From positions 1 through 64,000 of the forward strand of contig JAUCBJ010009064.1 in assembly GCA_032718475.1 (NCBI GenBank): a DNA stretch of 64,000 nt. Direction: 5' to 3'. Source of the DNA: Nemertoderma westbladi (taxonomy: Eukaryota > Xenacoelomorpha > Nemertodermatida > Nemertodermatidae). The notes beneath the pieces are model-generated. The model did no database searches. It had not been told where the DNA came from and worked only from the letters and a program-made list of their open reading frames with translations. This document shows, piece after piece, positions 32,530-41,173 of this stretch (the stretch's first letter is position 1; the number at the start of each line of letters is the position of its first letter). Made by a program: the position numbers and the translations under genes.

Positions 32530-35064
32530 ATGGCGAGTAAGTTGATCAGGAAGAGGAAGGCGGAGTCAGGAGGAAAAGAAATACTGGTGGATTTCACCGA
32601 AAGACACCCGGAGGAGAAGACGAGAGGATACTACGAGAAGTTGGAAAGGGGTCACGCGGAACGAGCGCTGCAGGACCACTTCCGGGAGATGCACGAGCAG
32701 CGGCTGGTCGGGACCTACGGAACGCCGTCGCTGGACAACGCGATCTTCCAACACTTCCACTACGTGGTGAAAGGGGACGAGGCGAAGTTCGGGATTCCGA
32801 AGTATCCGAGGGAATCACCGAGGAAGGACTGGAAGAGGTTCATAGAGTCCGTCAACAGGGGAGGATATATGATCCTAGATGACGAGGGAACCGTGGAAGA
32901 CGAAGCGGGTTCAAGACGAGGAACGGCAGGGTCGGCCAGGACCATACTCCTACATTTGGCCGCGCCAAATGGGGACATCTTCTTATTCGACCTAGGGACG
33001 TATGGGAAGAAGGACGGGCCGAAATTAGACCGATTACTGAAAGCGGTACAAGTCTTAGTAAGGGAGAAGTCGACGACGAAGGTGGGATCAGCGATTCGCG
33101 AGGACACGGAGAGGATCATCAGTCCGGACGCCACCAACCTCCTGGATATGCAGAAAGTCTTTATGGCTATGACGGCACCGGATGGATTGGGGGTAGTCGA
33201 AAACACAGGCCAATGCGGGGCTGTGGCGATGGGCCAATTATTGGGGCTCGTATGCCACAAACCGATGGACTGGGGAAAGTTTAGGGAAGAATACGGGGCA
33301 GAACTAGCGAACTCGCTGAAGTGGGGAGTGAGACCGGGAAAGCAGGAGGTATATCAGTTCCGCAGGGGAGCGATAAAGGTATATCAGAAGCGATATATCC
33401 TGCAGGAGGACTGGATGATGATAAGTTTGCTTAACTTATTCATGACCGTGGTTATCGAGAGGGAACCAGGGGCATTTCTGTTATCGGGATCACCCCTAAG
33501 CTACAGGAGAGCCTTTAAAGTGGCCTTTGACGGTCTGGTAGACCACCCGGGGCTGAAGGGCGAGTCGGTGTACTACAACAGCCGACATCTGGTAGACGGG
33601 GAGACAGATACACCGTATCAGAGATGGGAGCAGCTAGAGGCGGACAGACGAGAAGCAAAGCGACTGGAAGAAGTCGCTGGACGGGAGAGGATAGAAGCAG
33701 AAGAGAGGGAAGAGGAGGCCAGGGCACAGAGTTACGGCTTCGAGGAACAGGCGGGCCTAGACGAACTTCATTGGACTTCGTCAGGGAGTTCGGGGGAGTC
33801 TCTAGGGCGAGAATTGGGATGGACGGTGGGATCGCCGAAACAGTCGACGTCGGGGTTGCAAACGATGCCCATACCAGCGGGCGCCGAGGGCGACCAACCG
33901 CCAAGGAAGCTAAGAGAGCTAGAGGGATGGAGAGCTACGGGCGAGAGCCAAGGCGGGAAGGGACATAGTGGATCCATCGGGATACCGGGGTTGGAAACAC
34001 TACCAGAAGAGGAAGACGACGGCGACGAGTTTGGAGAGATGCCGCCCATCGAAAGGATAGGCCACTCGGACACGGACTGGGTTGGCGGAAGGGTGGTGAC
34101 GGCCAGTGGGGCGAGGGCCTTCTGGAACAGATCCGGCAAGCGGACCTGGGTGCACGAGGAGCCGGCGATGGATTTCGCGGGGAGCACCATCAGGTTGGGC
34201 GAGCAACCGGGGATGGCACCACGGATAGTATTCGGGGAGACGATGCCCGAGAGGGGCGGAGAGATCGACGTAAACAGGGAGACCAACGTAGAGAAGTTCG
34301 CCTACCAGCGACTCCACAGACCGCGGAGATCGCTCGGGACGAAAGACGAGGTGGGACGGGAGACATTGGTACTCGGCTGCGACTACTGTGGGAGACAGAC
34401 CCATCAGGAAAGCAGCTGCCTATACCGGTTCCAACGGGGAACCTTTTGTCTCTACTGTAGAGAACCAAGCCACAGGATGGGGGCGTGTCCACGGTTGCAT
34501 AACCGATGTCCAAAGTGCCACTTTCGGGGACACTACGGGCGCGAGTGCGACTGGATGAGCGACGAGGAGAAGTTCACGAGATTCGAGGAGTGGGCGGACG
34601 TCGGGGCCATGATGCGCCAGCGCATGAAGGCCCAAGAATTCAAGTGGGGTTTCTTCCTTATAAACCAGGAGACCCACATGGAAATCATAAAGCGAAGGTT
34701 ACCGTTTACCTATCAAGAGGTAGCAACGGCGGCGTCGTTCGCCGGAGTTATGAACACGCAACGGTACCTGGACAGGTGGACACCAGAGAACCGGAGGGAG
34801 TTTAGGGATTTCTTGGCGGAACACGTACCAAAGGCAATGAAAATGATCCTATGGGACGCCACTAGAGGGAGACAACCGGGCCATTCTGAGGGGCCACCGG
34901 CGAAGCGATATCGGGCACTAATAACACCAGCGCCCAAGGAGCCAACGACCGGGATTAGCAAGGAAGTGGCGGCGAAGGTCCGAAAGCAGAAAGCGGATGA
35001 TGCCAGAGGAACGGTGATAACCAAGAAACGGGCCAGGGAAGAGGACGTCAGGAGGAACAGATAG
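32530..35064 (+). CDS. DEDD 3'-5' exonuclease-like protein with triple zinc knuckle
   Basis: 844 residues from the ATG at 32530 (the frame also opens three codons earlier with GTG). Residues about 113-312 resemble RNase D/WRN-type exonucleases. A motif I-like YMILDDEGT (Asp117-Asp118-Glu119) precedes a TILLHLAAPNGDIFLFDL strand pair. A motif II-like TTKVGSAIREDTERI (Asp192) follows, then LLDM and a C-terminal helical part. Motif III is only approximate: Tyr289 and Asp294 are one residue further apart than the usual Y-x3-D. Residues 330-610 are charged and disordered. Residues 617-673 hold three Cys/His fingers: CDYCGRQTHQESSC, CLYCREPSHRMGAC and CPKCHFRGHYGREC. A helical domain of about 120 residues and a Lys/Arg-rich tail follow. 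It is not part of known BEL/Pao pol. Enzyme activity is inferred from motif order only. Confidence 0.6.
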   Translation: MASKLIRKRKAESGGKEILVDFTERHPEEKTRGYYEKLERGHAERALQDHFREMHEQRLVGTYGTPSLDNAIFQHFHYVVKGDEAKFGIPKYPRESPRKDWKRFIESVNRGGYMILDDEGTVEDEAGSRRGTAGSARTILLHLAAPNGDIFLFDLGTYGKKDGPKLDRLLKAVQVLVREKSTTKVGSAIREDTERIISPDATNLLDMQKVFMAMTAPDGLGVVENTGQCGAVAMGQLLGLVCHKPMDWGKFREEYGAELANSLKWGVRPGKQEVYQFRRGAIKVYQKRYILQEDWMMISLLNLFMTVVIEREPGAFLLSGSPLSYRRAFKVAFDGLVDHPGLKGESVYYNSRHLVDGETDTPYQRWEQLEADRREAKRLEEVAGRERIEAEEREEEARAQSYGFEEQAGLDELHWTSSGSSGESLGRELGWTVGSPKQSTSGLQTMPIPAGAEGDQPPRKLRELEGWRATGESQGGKGHSGSIGIPGLETLPEEEDDGDEFGEMPPIERIGHSDTDWVGGRVVTASGARAFWNRSGKRTWVHEEPAMDFAGSTIRLGEQPGMAPRIVFGETMPERGGEIDVNRETNVEKFAYQRLHRPRRSLGTKDEVGRETLVLGCDYCGRQTHQESSCLYRFQRGTFCLYCREPSHRMGACPRLHNRCPKCHFRGHYGRECDWMSDEEKFTRFEEWADVGAMMRQRMKAQEFKWGFFLINQETHMEIIKRRLPFTYQEVATAASFAGVMNTQRYLDRWTPENRREFRDFLAEHVPKAMKMILWDATRGRQPGHSEGPPAKRYRALITPAPKEPTTGISKEVAAKVRKQKADDARGTVITKKRAREEDVRRNR

Positions 35065-35728
35065 GTTCTCAGAGTCGAGGGAGTGAGACTGAGACGTGGT
35101 GTGCCTGGAAGGCGCCGCGTGGAACGCACGAACTATTAAGTGTAAATTTAATTAATGCAAATAATCATATAAGTGCAATTTGTATGTACGTACGTAGTAA
35201 TTAGTAATCTAAAATACATACGTTTGGAGTAAGTACTATAGTCATACAACCTTTCTCAATTAGCTACTGGGACTGGGGGATAACTGACTATGGCACTATG
35301 GACGAGACAACTGACAATTTCACGCTTCTTGAGTGCGACGGCACGAGAGGGGGGGGAGGTTCGTCAGGAGAGATAAAATAGTCAAAGTGGAGTTGAGGAT
35401 CGGAGTAAGAGTGCGAAGTGCGGAGAGAGTGCGAACGCAATTCTAGTGTGGGGGGGGAGAATAAGAGGCTGAGTGAGGGACGAGGAGGTCCGGGGGTATG
35501 AGAGAGTTAGGGTGAGAGTAGAGGGGAGATAGGGCGAAAGTGTTGGGGAAACAAAAGTCGCGTGAAGAGGTGAGCGCGATCGGCCCGACATGAGACGCCA
35601 GGCACACAGGGTAGCGTTATCATACCCATAGGGGGCGGCCTGGAAAGCCGGCTCCAAGAGAAAAGAATTCCACCCCACACCCGATACTAGATCGGGATCC
35701 AGCGGGATTGTAGCGCACTTTTTGGATG
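35065..35728 (+). other. 3' untranslated region of the LTR element
   Basis: No ORF on the element strand. It contains an 8-G run near 35349 and purine-rich sequence. Nothing else recognised. Confidence 0.5.
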
Positions 35729-35766
35729 ATGCTATCTTCTTACCGGGAAGATAGCATGGGGGGGAG
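35729..35766 (+). promoter_or_regulatory. 11-bp hairpin and polypurine tract before the 3' LTR
   Basis: ATGCTATCTTC and GAAGATAGCAT (35729-35739 and 35747-35757) form a perfect stem with a 7-base loop. GGGGGGGAG follows directly and abuts the LTR at 35767. The purine run is the expected plus-strand primer of LTR elements. The hairpin beside it is unusual. Confidence 0.85.
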
Positions 35767-36307
35767 TGTTAGCTTATTCAATCCCGCTAACACCCCATAA
35801 AGTTATAAGCCGATAAGCAATATTGGGAGCCACGAGATTGGGCAATTAACCAACTCGTGCCATCCCAATAAGAGTGGGAAGGAAGCACACAATAGAGGGT
35901 CAGGGGCCAAACCCCTAACCCAGAGAGAACAGGTGGAGTGAACGGGAACACTCCACGGGGCGCCAACAAGGGTAACAACCAATCAGAGGGGGGCAAGGCA
36001 TCGATTGAGTAGCAATAAGGCCACCGTGCAATATAACCAATAACCTATTAATCAGTGATTCAGTTATCTCAGTGTAGCAGTGCTAGCGTAGGTTGGTAGT
36101 CAATTAGTTTAGTTAGGGGATCACGGGACTTTAGTTACCGTATCCCGCCTTGTACACATTATATCTATATCTATATCCTATGCCCTATTATTATTATACA
36201 CCGAACTTCAGAACTCAGTTACTTTATTTCACCCTTATACACGGCGGGGACGCGTGGACTAAATTACCACACCGGATAAATCGGGATCCCTCCTGGATCC
36301 CGTCACA
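35767..36307 (+). repeat. 3' LTR, 541 bp
   Basis: Same sequence as 24488-25028 in my reading, from TGTTAGC to CGTCACA. It is followed by the right TTAAG duplication. Identity of the pair indicates recent insertion. Confidence 0.95.
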
Positions 36308-36312
36308 TTAAG
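36308..36312. repeat. target-site duplication TTAAG, right copy
   Basis: Follows the terminal CA of the 3' LTR and matches 24483-24487. Confidence 0.93.
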
Positions 36313-37974
36313 GCTGAATCACCAGCCGATCGCCTCAATGGTTGGAAAGCCCACTTTGAAAAGCTCCTCAATAATGACAGGGTATTGCCTGATAACTTTA
36401 TAGAAGTAAAAGTGTCTGAGTCTGTACTCCCAGATATTCCCATTGGCGATATCTCCTTTGCAGAAGTGAATGCTGCTGCAAAGAGCATTAAGACCAATCG
36501 TGCCAGTGGAGTAGATGGTGTTCCCCCTGAGGTCTTTAAAATACCTGAGTGTTTAAAGCTCATCTATCCCATCATAGTAGACATGTACCGAACAACAAGA
36601 GTCCCACAAGAAATGAAAACAAATAAGTTGGTGCCAGTTCCCAAGAAGGACAACCTAACACTCTATGGTTATTTTCGGGGAATCTCATTGATCTCGATTG
36701 CTGCAAAGCTATACAATAGGATTCTATTAAATCGCATCAGGGATCCCATTGAGAGACTGCTCCGTGGAAATCAGAATGGGTTCCGTAAAGGTCGTGGGAC
36801 CATGGAGCCCATTTTGGCACTTAGAAGGATTGTTGACTTCTTCAAGGCCTTTGATTCAGTCTCTCGCTCACGTATGTTCAGCATACTTTCATTATATGGG
36901 ATTTCTGATGAAATTATTGCAGCAATCAGATCAGTATACGATGGTTCGACAACATTTGTGTCTACTGTTGATGGTGACACAGAACCATTTGAAGTGTCAT
37001 GGGGCGTCCTCCAAGGAGACACACTTGCACCATTCTTGTTCATTATTGTGGTTGACTATGTTCTACGCATGTCCTTAGATCATCATAATAATGATGGGGT
37101 GATGATAACTCCACCTACTGGCTCCAGAAGTCGAGGAAATCCTGCCAAGTACCTAACTGATCTAGACTTTGCTGATGACTTAGGAGTACTCTCAGAATCA
37201 TTAGGGGGAGCCCAACGGCTCCTCAGCTCATTAGAACATGCTGCTTCTAGTGTTGGTCTTTTTATTAACTCCAGAAAGACCAAAATTCTGACCGTTAACT
37301 TTGAAAGTCCTCAGCAAGTCTCTGATCGGATGAGCATAAGCTCAAAGGATGGTATGCTTGAGCATGTGGAAGACTTCTGTTACCTGGGATCATGGATCCG
37401 GAAGTCAGGTGAGGACCTTCGAATACGTAAGGGAAAGGCATGGGCAGCCTTGAATAAGCTTTCCAGGATTTGGAAGTCACCGAGAATTAATCGGAAACTT
37501 AAGGTCCGATTATTTAGAGCAGCAATAGTTCCAGTACTCCTCTACGGGAGTCCATGCTGGGCTCTAACTGCTGAGGACACCAAATCTCTGGATGGCACAT
37601 TCACAAGAATGCTAAGCCGGGTTCGTTGTGTCAAGAACAATGCACACATCTCCAACCAGACACTATATAACATTGGAGGTGTCTCATTGGTTCCCCCAAG
37701 CTTGACACTAGAACAAAATCGCCTCCGCTTTGCAGGACATTGCTTTCGCCGTGAGGACCAGCCATTGCATAATCTTGTACTTTGGCAGCCTCATGGAATG
37801 AATAAGCATGACTTTCTTGAGACGCATCTTAAAGGACACTGGCCTTAAAGATGCGGATGATCTAGCAAATGTCATGGGTGATAGGGAGTTGTGGCGGTGC
37901 AATTTTGTTGACAAGCCGGCACAGCATTCTTAACAATGCAGCTGCAATGCAGCATGCCGATCCTAGTAGTAGTA
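36313..37974 (+). pseudogene. LINE, 3' half: reverse transcriptase and 3' tail
   Basis: Continues the LINE frame interrupted at 24487 (AESPADRLNGWKAHFEKLL). It then shows VPVPKKDN, NGFRKGRGTMEPILALRR, motif A DFFKAFDSVSR, WGVLQGDTLAPFLF and motif C FADD. The segment between LALRRI and motif A is about 18 residues shorter than in relatives I recall, so an internal deletion is likely. The C-terminal part LLYGSPCWALTAEDTKSLDG is intact. A deletion near 37803 shifts the frame and ends it at 37848, although the original C-terminus is still readable to about 37930. The element ends with palindromic TGCAGCTGCAATGCAGCA and the tail CCTAGTAGTAGTA (37962-37974). This family left three other 3' fragments in the window. 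Confidence 0.9.
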
Positions 37975-38076
37975 CTTGTTAATGGCCCATCCGTTATAAG
38001 TAGAATAGCAGACAAATAGGCCCTTATGACCACTAATCAGCAGCAATAACAACTAATTTTAATTCATTCTTGGCAG
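37975..38076. other. intron-like sequence before coiled-coil exon
   Basis: No gene seen. AT-rich, ending TTTTAATTCATTCTTGGCAG, which has a weak pyrimidine tract and AG acceptor. Confidence 0.4.
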
Positions 38077-38233
38077 CAAAAACGACGATAATTGGCTCCA
38101 ATCATTTGTTCTAGAATGCAAAGAAGAACGGGATAAACGGATTGACCAATTACAGGAGGATAATGTTCGAATGTCGGAAACGATGCGGAAAGACAGGGAT
38201 AAGATGAAACAGGACAGGTCGCGATTAAAATCT
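38077..38233 (+). CDS. second coiled-coil exon candidate
   Basis: One base plus 52 open codons between TTCTTGGCAG and TCT|GTGAGTT, both good splice signals. The peptide is strongly charged and heptad-like (LECKEERDKRIDQLQEDNVR, then MSETMRKDRDKMKQDRSRLK), the same style as the exon at 11946-12096 on the same strand. Incoming phase is two, while the earlier exon ends in phase one. If both belong to one gene, another exon must lie between them, or one boundary is wrong. If they are linked, the intervening 26 kb would be an intron filled by the minisatellite, the LINE and the LTR element. The gene is unidentified. Confidence 0.45.
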
Positions 38234-38754
38234 GTGAGTTCATATTACGTGACTCGCCTCTTGAGTATTACTTAGTGTTAAATAATTTCAGTCCGCCATT
38301 ACTGATTCTTTATTTACCTCAGATTTGATACTTTATTTACCTACAGCATTTGTTACTTTTTTACGAACGGATGAAGTGGTAGGCATTCACCAGCGGTAGC
38401 ATAGTGTATAGATGATAGAAAAAATATATAAAGTATTGAGGATCTTTAGCTGGTTATACTAGAGACGGGCCGAGCGGCCCGTGAAGCAAGTCGTAGGAGT
38501 CAGTCTGTACGAGTCAAGTAAAAGCTTTTTGTTCTGTCTTATAATAAATTAGTGTGAGCGTAGTCCCGGTGGTGTACGACTTCAAACTATTTTGCTGCAT
38601 ACGCTAACTGCATATAAAAATCTTATATTTTTATCAGAGCATTCAATTTCTGTGCGTATGATATTTATGCCTAACTCATGTTGTATACCACCATGAACCT
38701 TGTTTATATGTTGCCTAGCAGTAGTTGTGGTAGTGCTGAACTCTCATTGGTACT
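38234..38754. other. no gene seen; possible promoter-like or LTR-derived sequence
   Basis: Contains a TATA-like AAAATATATAAAG near 38430, a stem ACGGGCC-GAGC-GGCCCGT near 38464, and an AATAAA-type signal near 38541, in an order like a solo LTR. I could not find convincing terminal TG/CA with a matching target duplication. Confidence 0.3.
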
Positions 38755-38921
38755 GCTAGGATCGGCATGCTGCATTGCAGCTGCATTTTTAAGAATGCTG
38801 TGCCGACTTATCGACAAAATTGCACCGCCACAACTCCCTATCACCCATGACATTTGCTAGATCATCCGCATCTTCAAGATGCGGATTCTTTAAGATGCGT
38901 CTCAAGAAAGTCATGGGCTGT
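38755..38921 (-). mobile_element. LINE 3' fragment
   Basis: Same 3' terminal sequence as the LINE at 36313-37974, on the minus strand, from the CTAGGATCGGCATGCTGCAT tail to GTCATGGGCTGT. Compared with 14408-14979 it has a rearranged segment forming the palindrome CCGCATCTTCAAGATGCGG at about 38865-38885. No coding capacity. Confidence 0.88.
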
Positions 38922-39510
38922 GTTAAACAGGGGCGATCAGGAGCGCGTTATTACTGCTGCACGGCTGCTAAACACAAAATTGCTTCTCACCACTGGATGG
39001 CGCTAACCTGCCGTCCGCTAATATATTTTACTAATTTTCTACGGCTCCTACAAATCGCTTGTTCCTTTCTCTACCGATCGCTCGACAGAGAGCTAACTGT
39101 TCGAATCTATGAGCCACGCGGGAATAACCAAAACAATAAACCCGAATCGGCTCCCTAAGCTACTTAAAACGAGTGTGGGGGAGACTTACACTCGGCGTGT
39201 TCACTTTTCGCCTAATCGCAAATACTGGGGTTCCCTACAGAATTTATGAATGTGAGAATGTTTAAAATAACTTAATGACTGAAGGACCTACCGTGACCAA
39301 TCGTGGTACTGTATTTAGGGTCTAAACTTGCCTCCGGCTCGCTTTAGGCCAGCAACTTACTACTGTATACTGGATGCTGCTATCAGCTTGTTGCCCGCTA
39401 TTTTCAAATAACCGCCTAGCGTGAATAGTCTACAGTATTCTAAACAATCACTTAAACTACTCTCCGCTATGCTGCGTACAAATTCTTATTTTAACGCTAA
39501 TTAACTACAG
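38922..39510. other. no gene seen
   Basis: Mixed-composition sequence without a supported reading frame. A purine-rich GAGTGTGGGGGAGAC lies near 39170. It might be LTR-derived, but no paired copy exists in the window. Confidence 0.3.
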
Positions 39511-39891
39511 TCATTTACGTTGAAAGGTTAATGATTTTTTTGCTTTCAGTTTACGCTTATTCTTTTTAAAGGGTGCTAATTTCTTTAAAATTCGATTATT
39601 GATATGCAAATTACCGAATAGAGTATTTAGAGTCACATTAACAAGAAGGCGAATCAACTCGTTGCTTGCTTTATGTCGTATAAAAAATCCTCTTGCAACC
39701 GCGCTACTATTTCTCAGGAATGTTAATTCTTTCCTATGTTTTCGTATATTGAGATCCATAACTGCTCTAGAATACGCATAACAAGAAGAATTTTTTTGAT
39801 ATAGTATAACAAATAAAGATAAACTATTATAAAATAGCAGACAATTGGCAACAATAAAATTTTTACGAATATTACAAAGGCTGATAAACAC
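39511..39891 (-). CDS. small basic protein next to a virus-like ATPase (relic)
   Basis: 126 residues; the C-terminal 80 are the recognisable part. A helical stretch IRKHRKELTFLRN, NELIRLLVNVTLNTLFGN and a very basic tail KNKRKLKAKKSLTFQRK match a small basic protein family that I recall beside A32-like packaging ATPases in virus-derived elements of animal genomes. The N-terminal 45 residues are hydrophobic and atypical, so the start may be wrong. It overlaps the ATPase 3' end by about 20 bases. The function in that family is probably DNA- or virion-associated, but this is inference. Confidence 0.5.
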   Translation of the reverse strand: MFISLCNIRKNFIVANCLLFYNSLSLFVILYQKNSSCYAYSRAVMDLNIRKHRKELTFLRNSSAVARGFFIRHKASNELIRLLVNVTLNTLFGNLHINNRILKKLAPFKKNKRKLKAKKSLTFQRK

Positions 39892-40548
39892 AATGTTTCA
39901 TCGTGAATAGATTAGCCCTTATCCGCAGATTTTCTGGAGTCTGTTGATGAAAGTCGATTAAAAGCGGATTAAATGCTTGCTGTGTAACGTCGTGGTAAGC
40001 GCTAATTAAAAATTTTGGATTATTTGGGTTCATCTGATAGGCTAAGGTTCTGATCTGCGGTGAATCACGCGGATTCTTAAATAGTAAATAATAGGTAGAG
40101 TTAATAGATCGAGTGCTTGCTTCCCCTCCTTTCTGAAATAGGTTTTGCGTTAAAAAAATAACAAAAGAATGCGTATGGCGCGCGACTTTGGTAAATAAAA
40201 TTGTTGTTTGCTTTGAATTCTCTAGCTCAGACATTAAATCATCGAATATAATCACACTAGCTGTCTTTTTACATTTTGATTAAAGTGTTCCGGAATTTCA
40301 TTTAAGGTAGTAATATTGACACCTTTCACAATCGGTTTAGTTTGCCCATATATCCAAATAATCTCTGATGGTTGCGCGTCAAAAATTTGCTTGCTATTAT
40401 GTAATATTTGTTCCAAATATGTAGTTTTACCACTGCCAGAAGGGCCAGCCATTAACATTGTGGCGCCAAACCTAAACCGTACATCTATAGGCCCACTCAT
40501 TATTATACTGTAGTTCGATCCAATAAGGACTGACTTGAAGATTAACAT
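39872..40548 (-). pseudogene. A32-like (FtsK/HerA-type) packaging ATPase, frameshifted
   Basis: Two overlapping minus-strand frames make up one ATPase. The first (40548-40252) carries the Walker A MLMAGPSGSGKTTYLEQIL. The second (40255-39872) carries a Walker B-like VIIFDDLMSE, a sensor-type IFLTQNLFQKGG, and the downstream FKNPRDSPQIRTLAYQM. A one-base shift near 40260 separates them. The family packages DNA in Polinton/adintovirus-type and other virus-like elements. No capsid, polymerase or integrase gene is nearby, so this is an isolated, inactive remnant in the host genome. Confidence 0.68.
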
Positions 40549-40711
40549 TTATTTAGTAAGAATAAGAACAATTAACAGCTCGTATATGGTAATTTATTGC
40601 TCATATAATGCAATATAACTCGAATATTTCTGTTTTTTATAATATAAATAATAATTGTAACATAAATTTATAATTTAACATAAATATAATGTGAAAATTC
40701 ACTTTAACATA
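40549..40711. other. AT-rich spacer
   Basis: No gene seen. Very AT-rich sequence between the ATPase remnant and the 108-bp repeats. Confidence 0.5.
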
Positions 40712-41052
40712 GAGTAACTAAACTAAACACAAAATAGGATAAACAGCTGGTCACGGGTTCAATCCCTACTCGCGACCAATATAAAACCAACACAAAATAA
40801 GTTAAACATAGAATAACTAGAGTACCTAAACTAAACACAAAATAGGATAAACAGCTGGTCACGGGTTCAATCCCTACTCGCGACTAATATAAAACCAACA
40901 CAAAATAAGTTAAACATAGAATAACTAGAGTAACTAAACTAAACATAAAATAGGATAAACAGCTGGTCACGAGTTCAATCCCTACTCGCGACCAATATAA
41001 AACCAACACAAAATAAGTTAAACATAGAATAACTAGAGTACCTAAACTAAAC
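40712..41052. repeat. 108-bp tandem repeat, about three copies, with tRNA-like B box
   Basis: CAGCTGGTCACGGGTTCAAT recurs at 40745, 40853 and (with one change) 40961, a period of 108. Each copy includes GGGTTCAATCCC, which matches the RNA polymerase III B box and tRNA T loop, followed by TACTCGCGACCA, like an acceptor end with CCA. The T stem pairs poorly and no A box or anticodon arm is seen. These look like tRNA 3'-half-derived repeats or SINE remnants, not genes. Confidence 0.7.
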
Positions 41053-41173
41053 ACTACTACTACTAGGATCGGCATGCTGCATTGCAGCTGCATTTTTAAG
41101 AATGCTGTGCCGGCTTGTCAACAAAATTGCACCGCCACAACTCCCTATCACCCATGACATTTGCTAGATCATC
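41053..41173 (-). mobile_element. LINE 3' fragment, about 120 bp
   Basis: Minus-strand copy of the LINE 3' terminus with tail CTACTACTACTAGGATCGGC, ending at GCTAGATCATC. It abuts, and appears to have truncated, the zinc-finger ORF that follows. It also supplies an accidental ATG and 20 foreign residues to that frame. Confidence 0.88.

Larger units (their letters stand above)
24488..36307 (+). mobile_element. young non-autonomous BEL/Pao-type LTR retrotransposon, 11,820 bp
   Basis: Bounded by two 541-bp LTRs that I read as identical (TGTTAGC...GTCACA) and a 5-bp TTAAG duplication. Gene order is a fragmented gag extension (25156-28253), gag core (28288-29226), zinc knuckle plus aspartic protease (29242-30969), a tandem hairpin array (31130-32040), an exonuclease-like ORF (32530-35064), a terminal hairpin and polypurine tract (35729-35766). 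No reverse transcriptase, RNase H or integrase motif is seen on either strand, although LTR identity points to recent transposition. It must have been copied with enzymes supplied in trans. The BEL/Pao assignment rests on the gag and protease family signatures and the 5-bp duplication. Confidence 0.85.

Noticed and set aside
25124-36000. Many antisense ORFs (Ser/Pro/Leu-rich) opposite the LTR-element genes
   Set aside because: Shadows of GC-rich coding sequence with no recognisable domain.
38370-38600. Solo LTR
   Set aside because: TATA-like and polyadenylation-like signals are in a plausible order, but no flanking duplication or second copy could be identified.
38678-39158. Short plus-strand ORFs of 60 and 112 residues
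   Set aside because: They read through antisense LINE fragment and non-coding sequence, with no conserved motif.
40745-40785. tRNA gene
   Set aside because: Only a T-loop-like B box and acceptor-like end are present. The T stem mispairs, and there is no A box, D arm or anticodon arm.
40884-41093. 69-residue minus-strand ORF
   Set aside because: Starts in the LINE tail (MQLQCSMPIL) and runs through the 108-bp repeats. The same artefactual start occurs at 14441.
41115-41173. First 20 residues of the zinc-knuckle ORF
   Set aside because: They are antisense LINE 3' sequence joined by insertion. The genuine protein starts somewhere in the lost upstream part.
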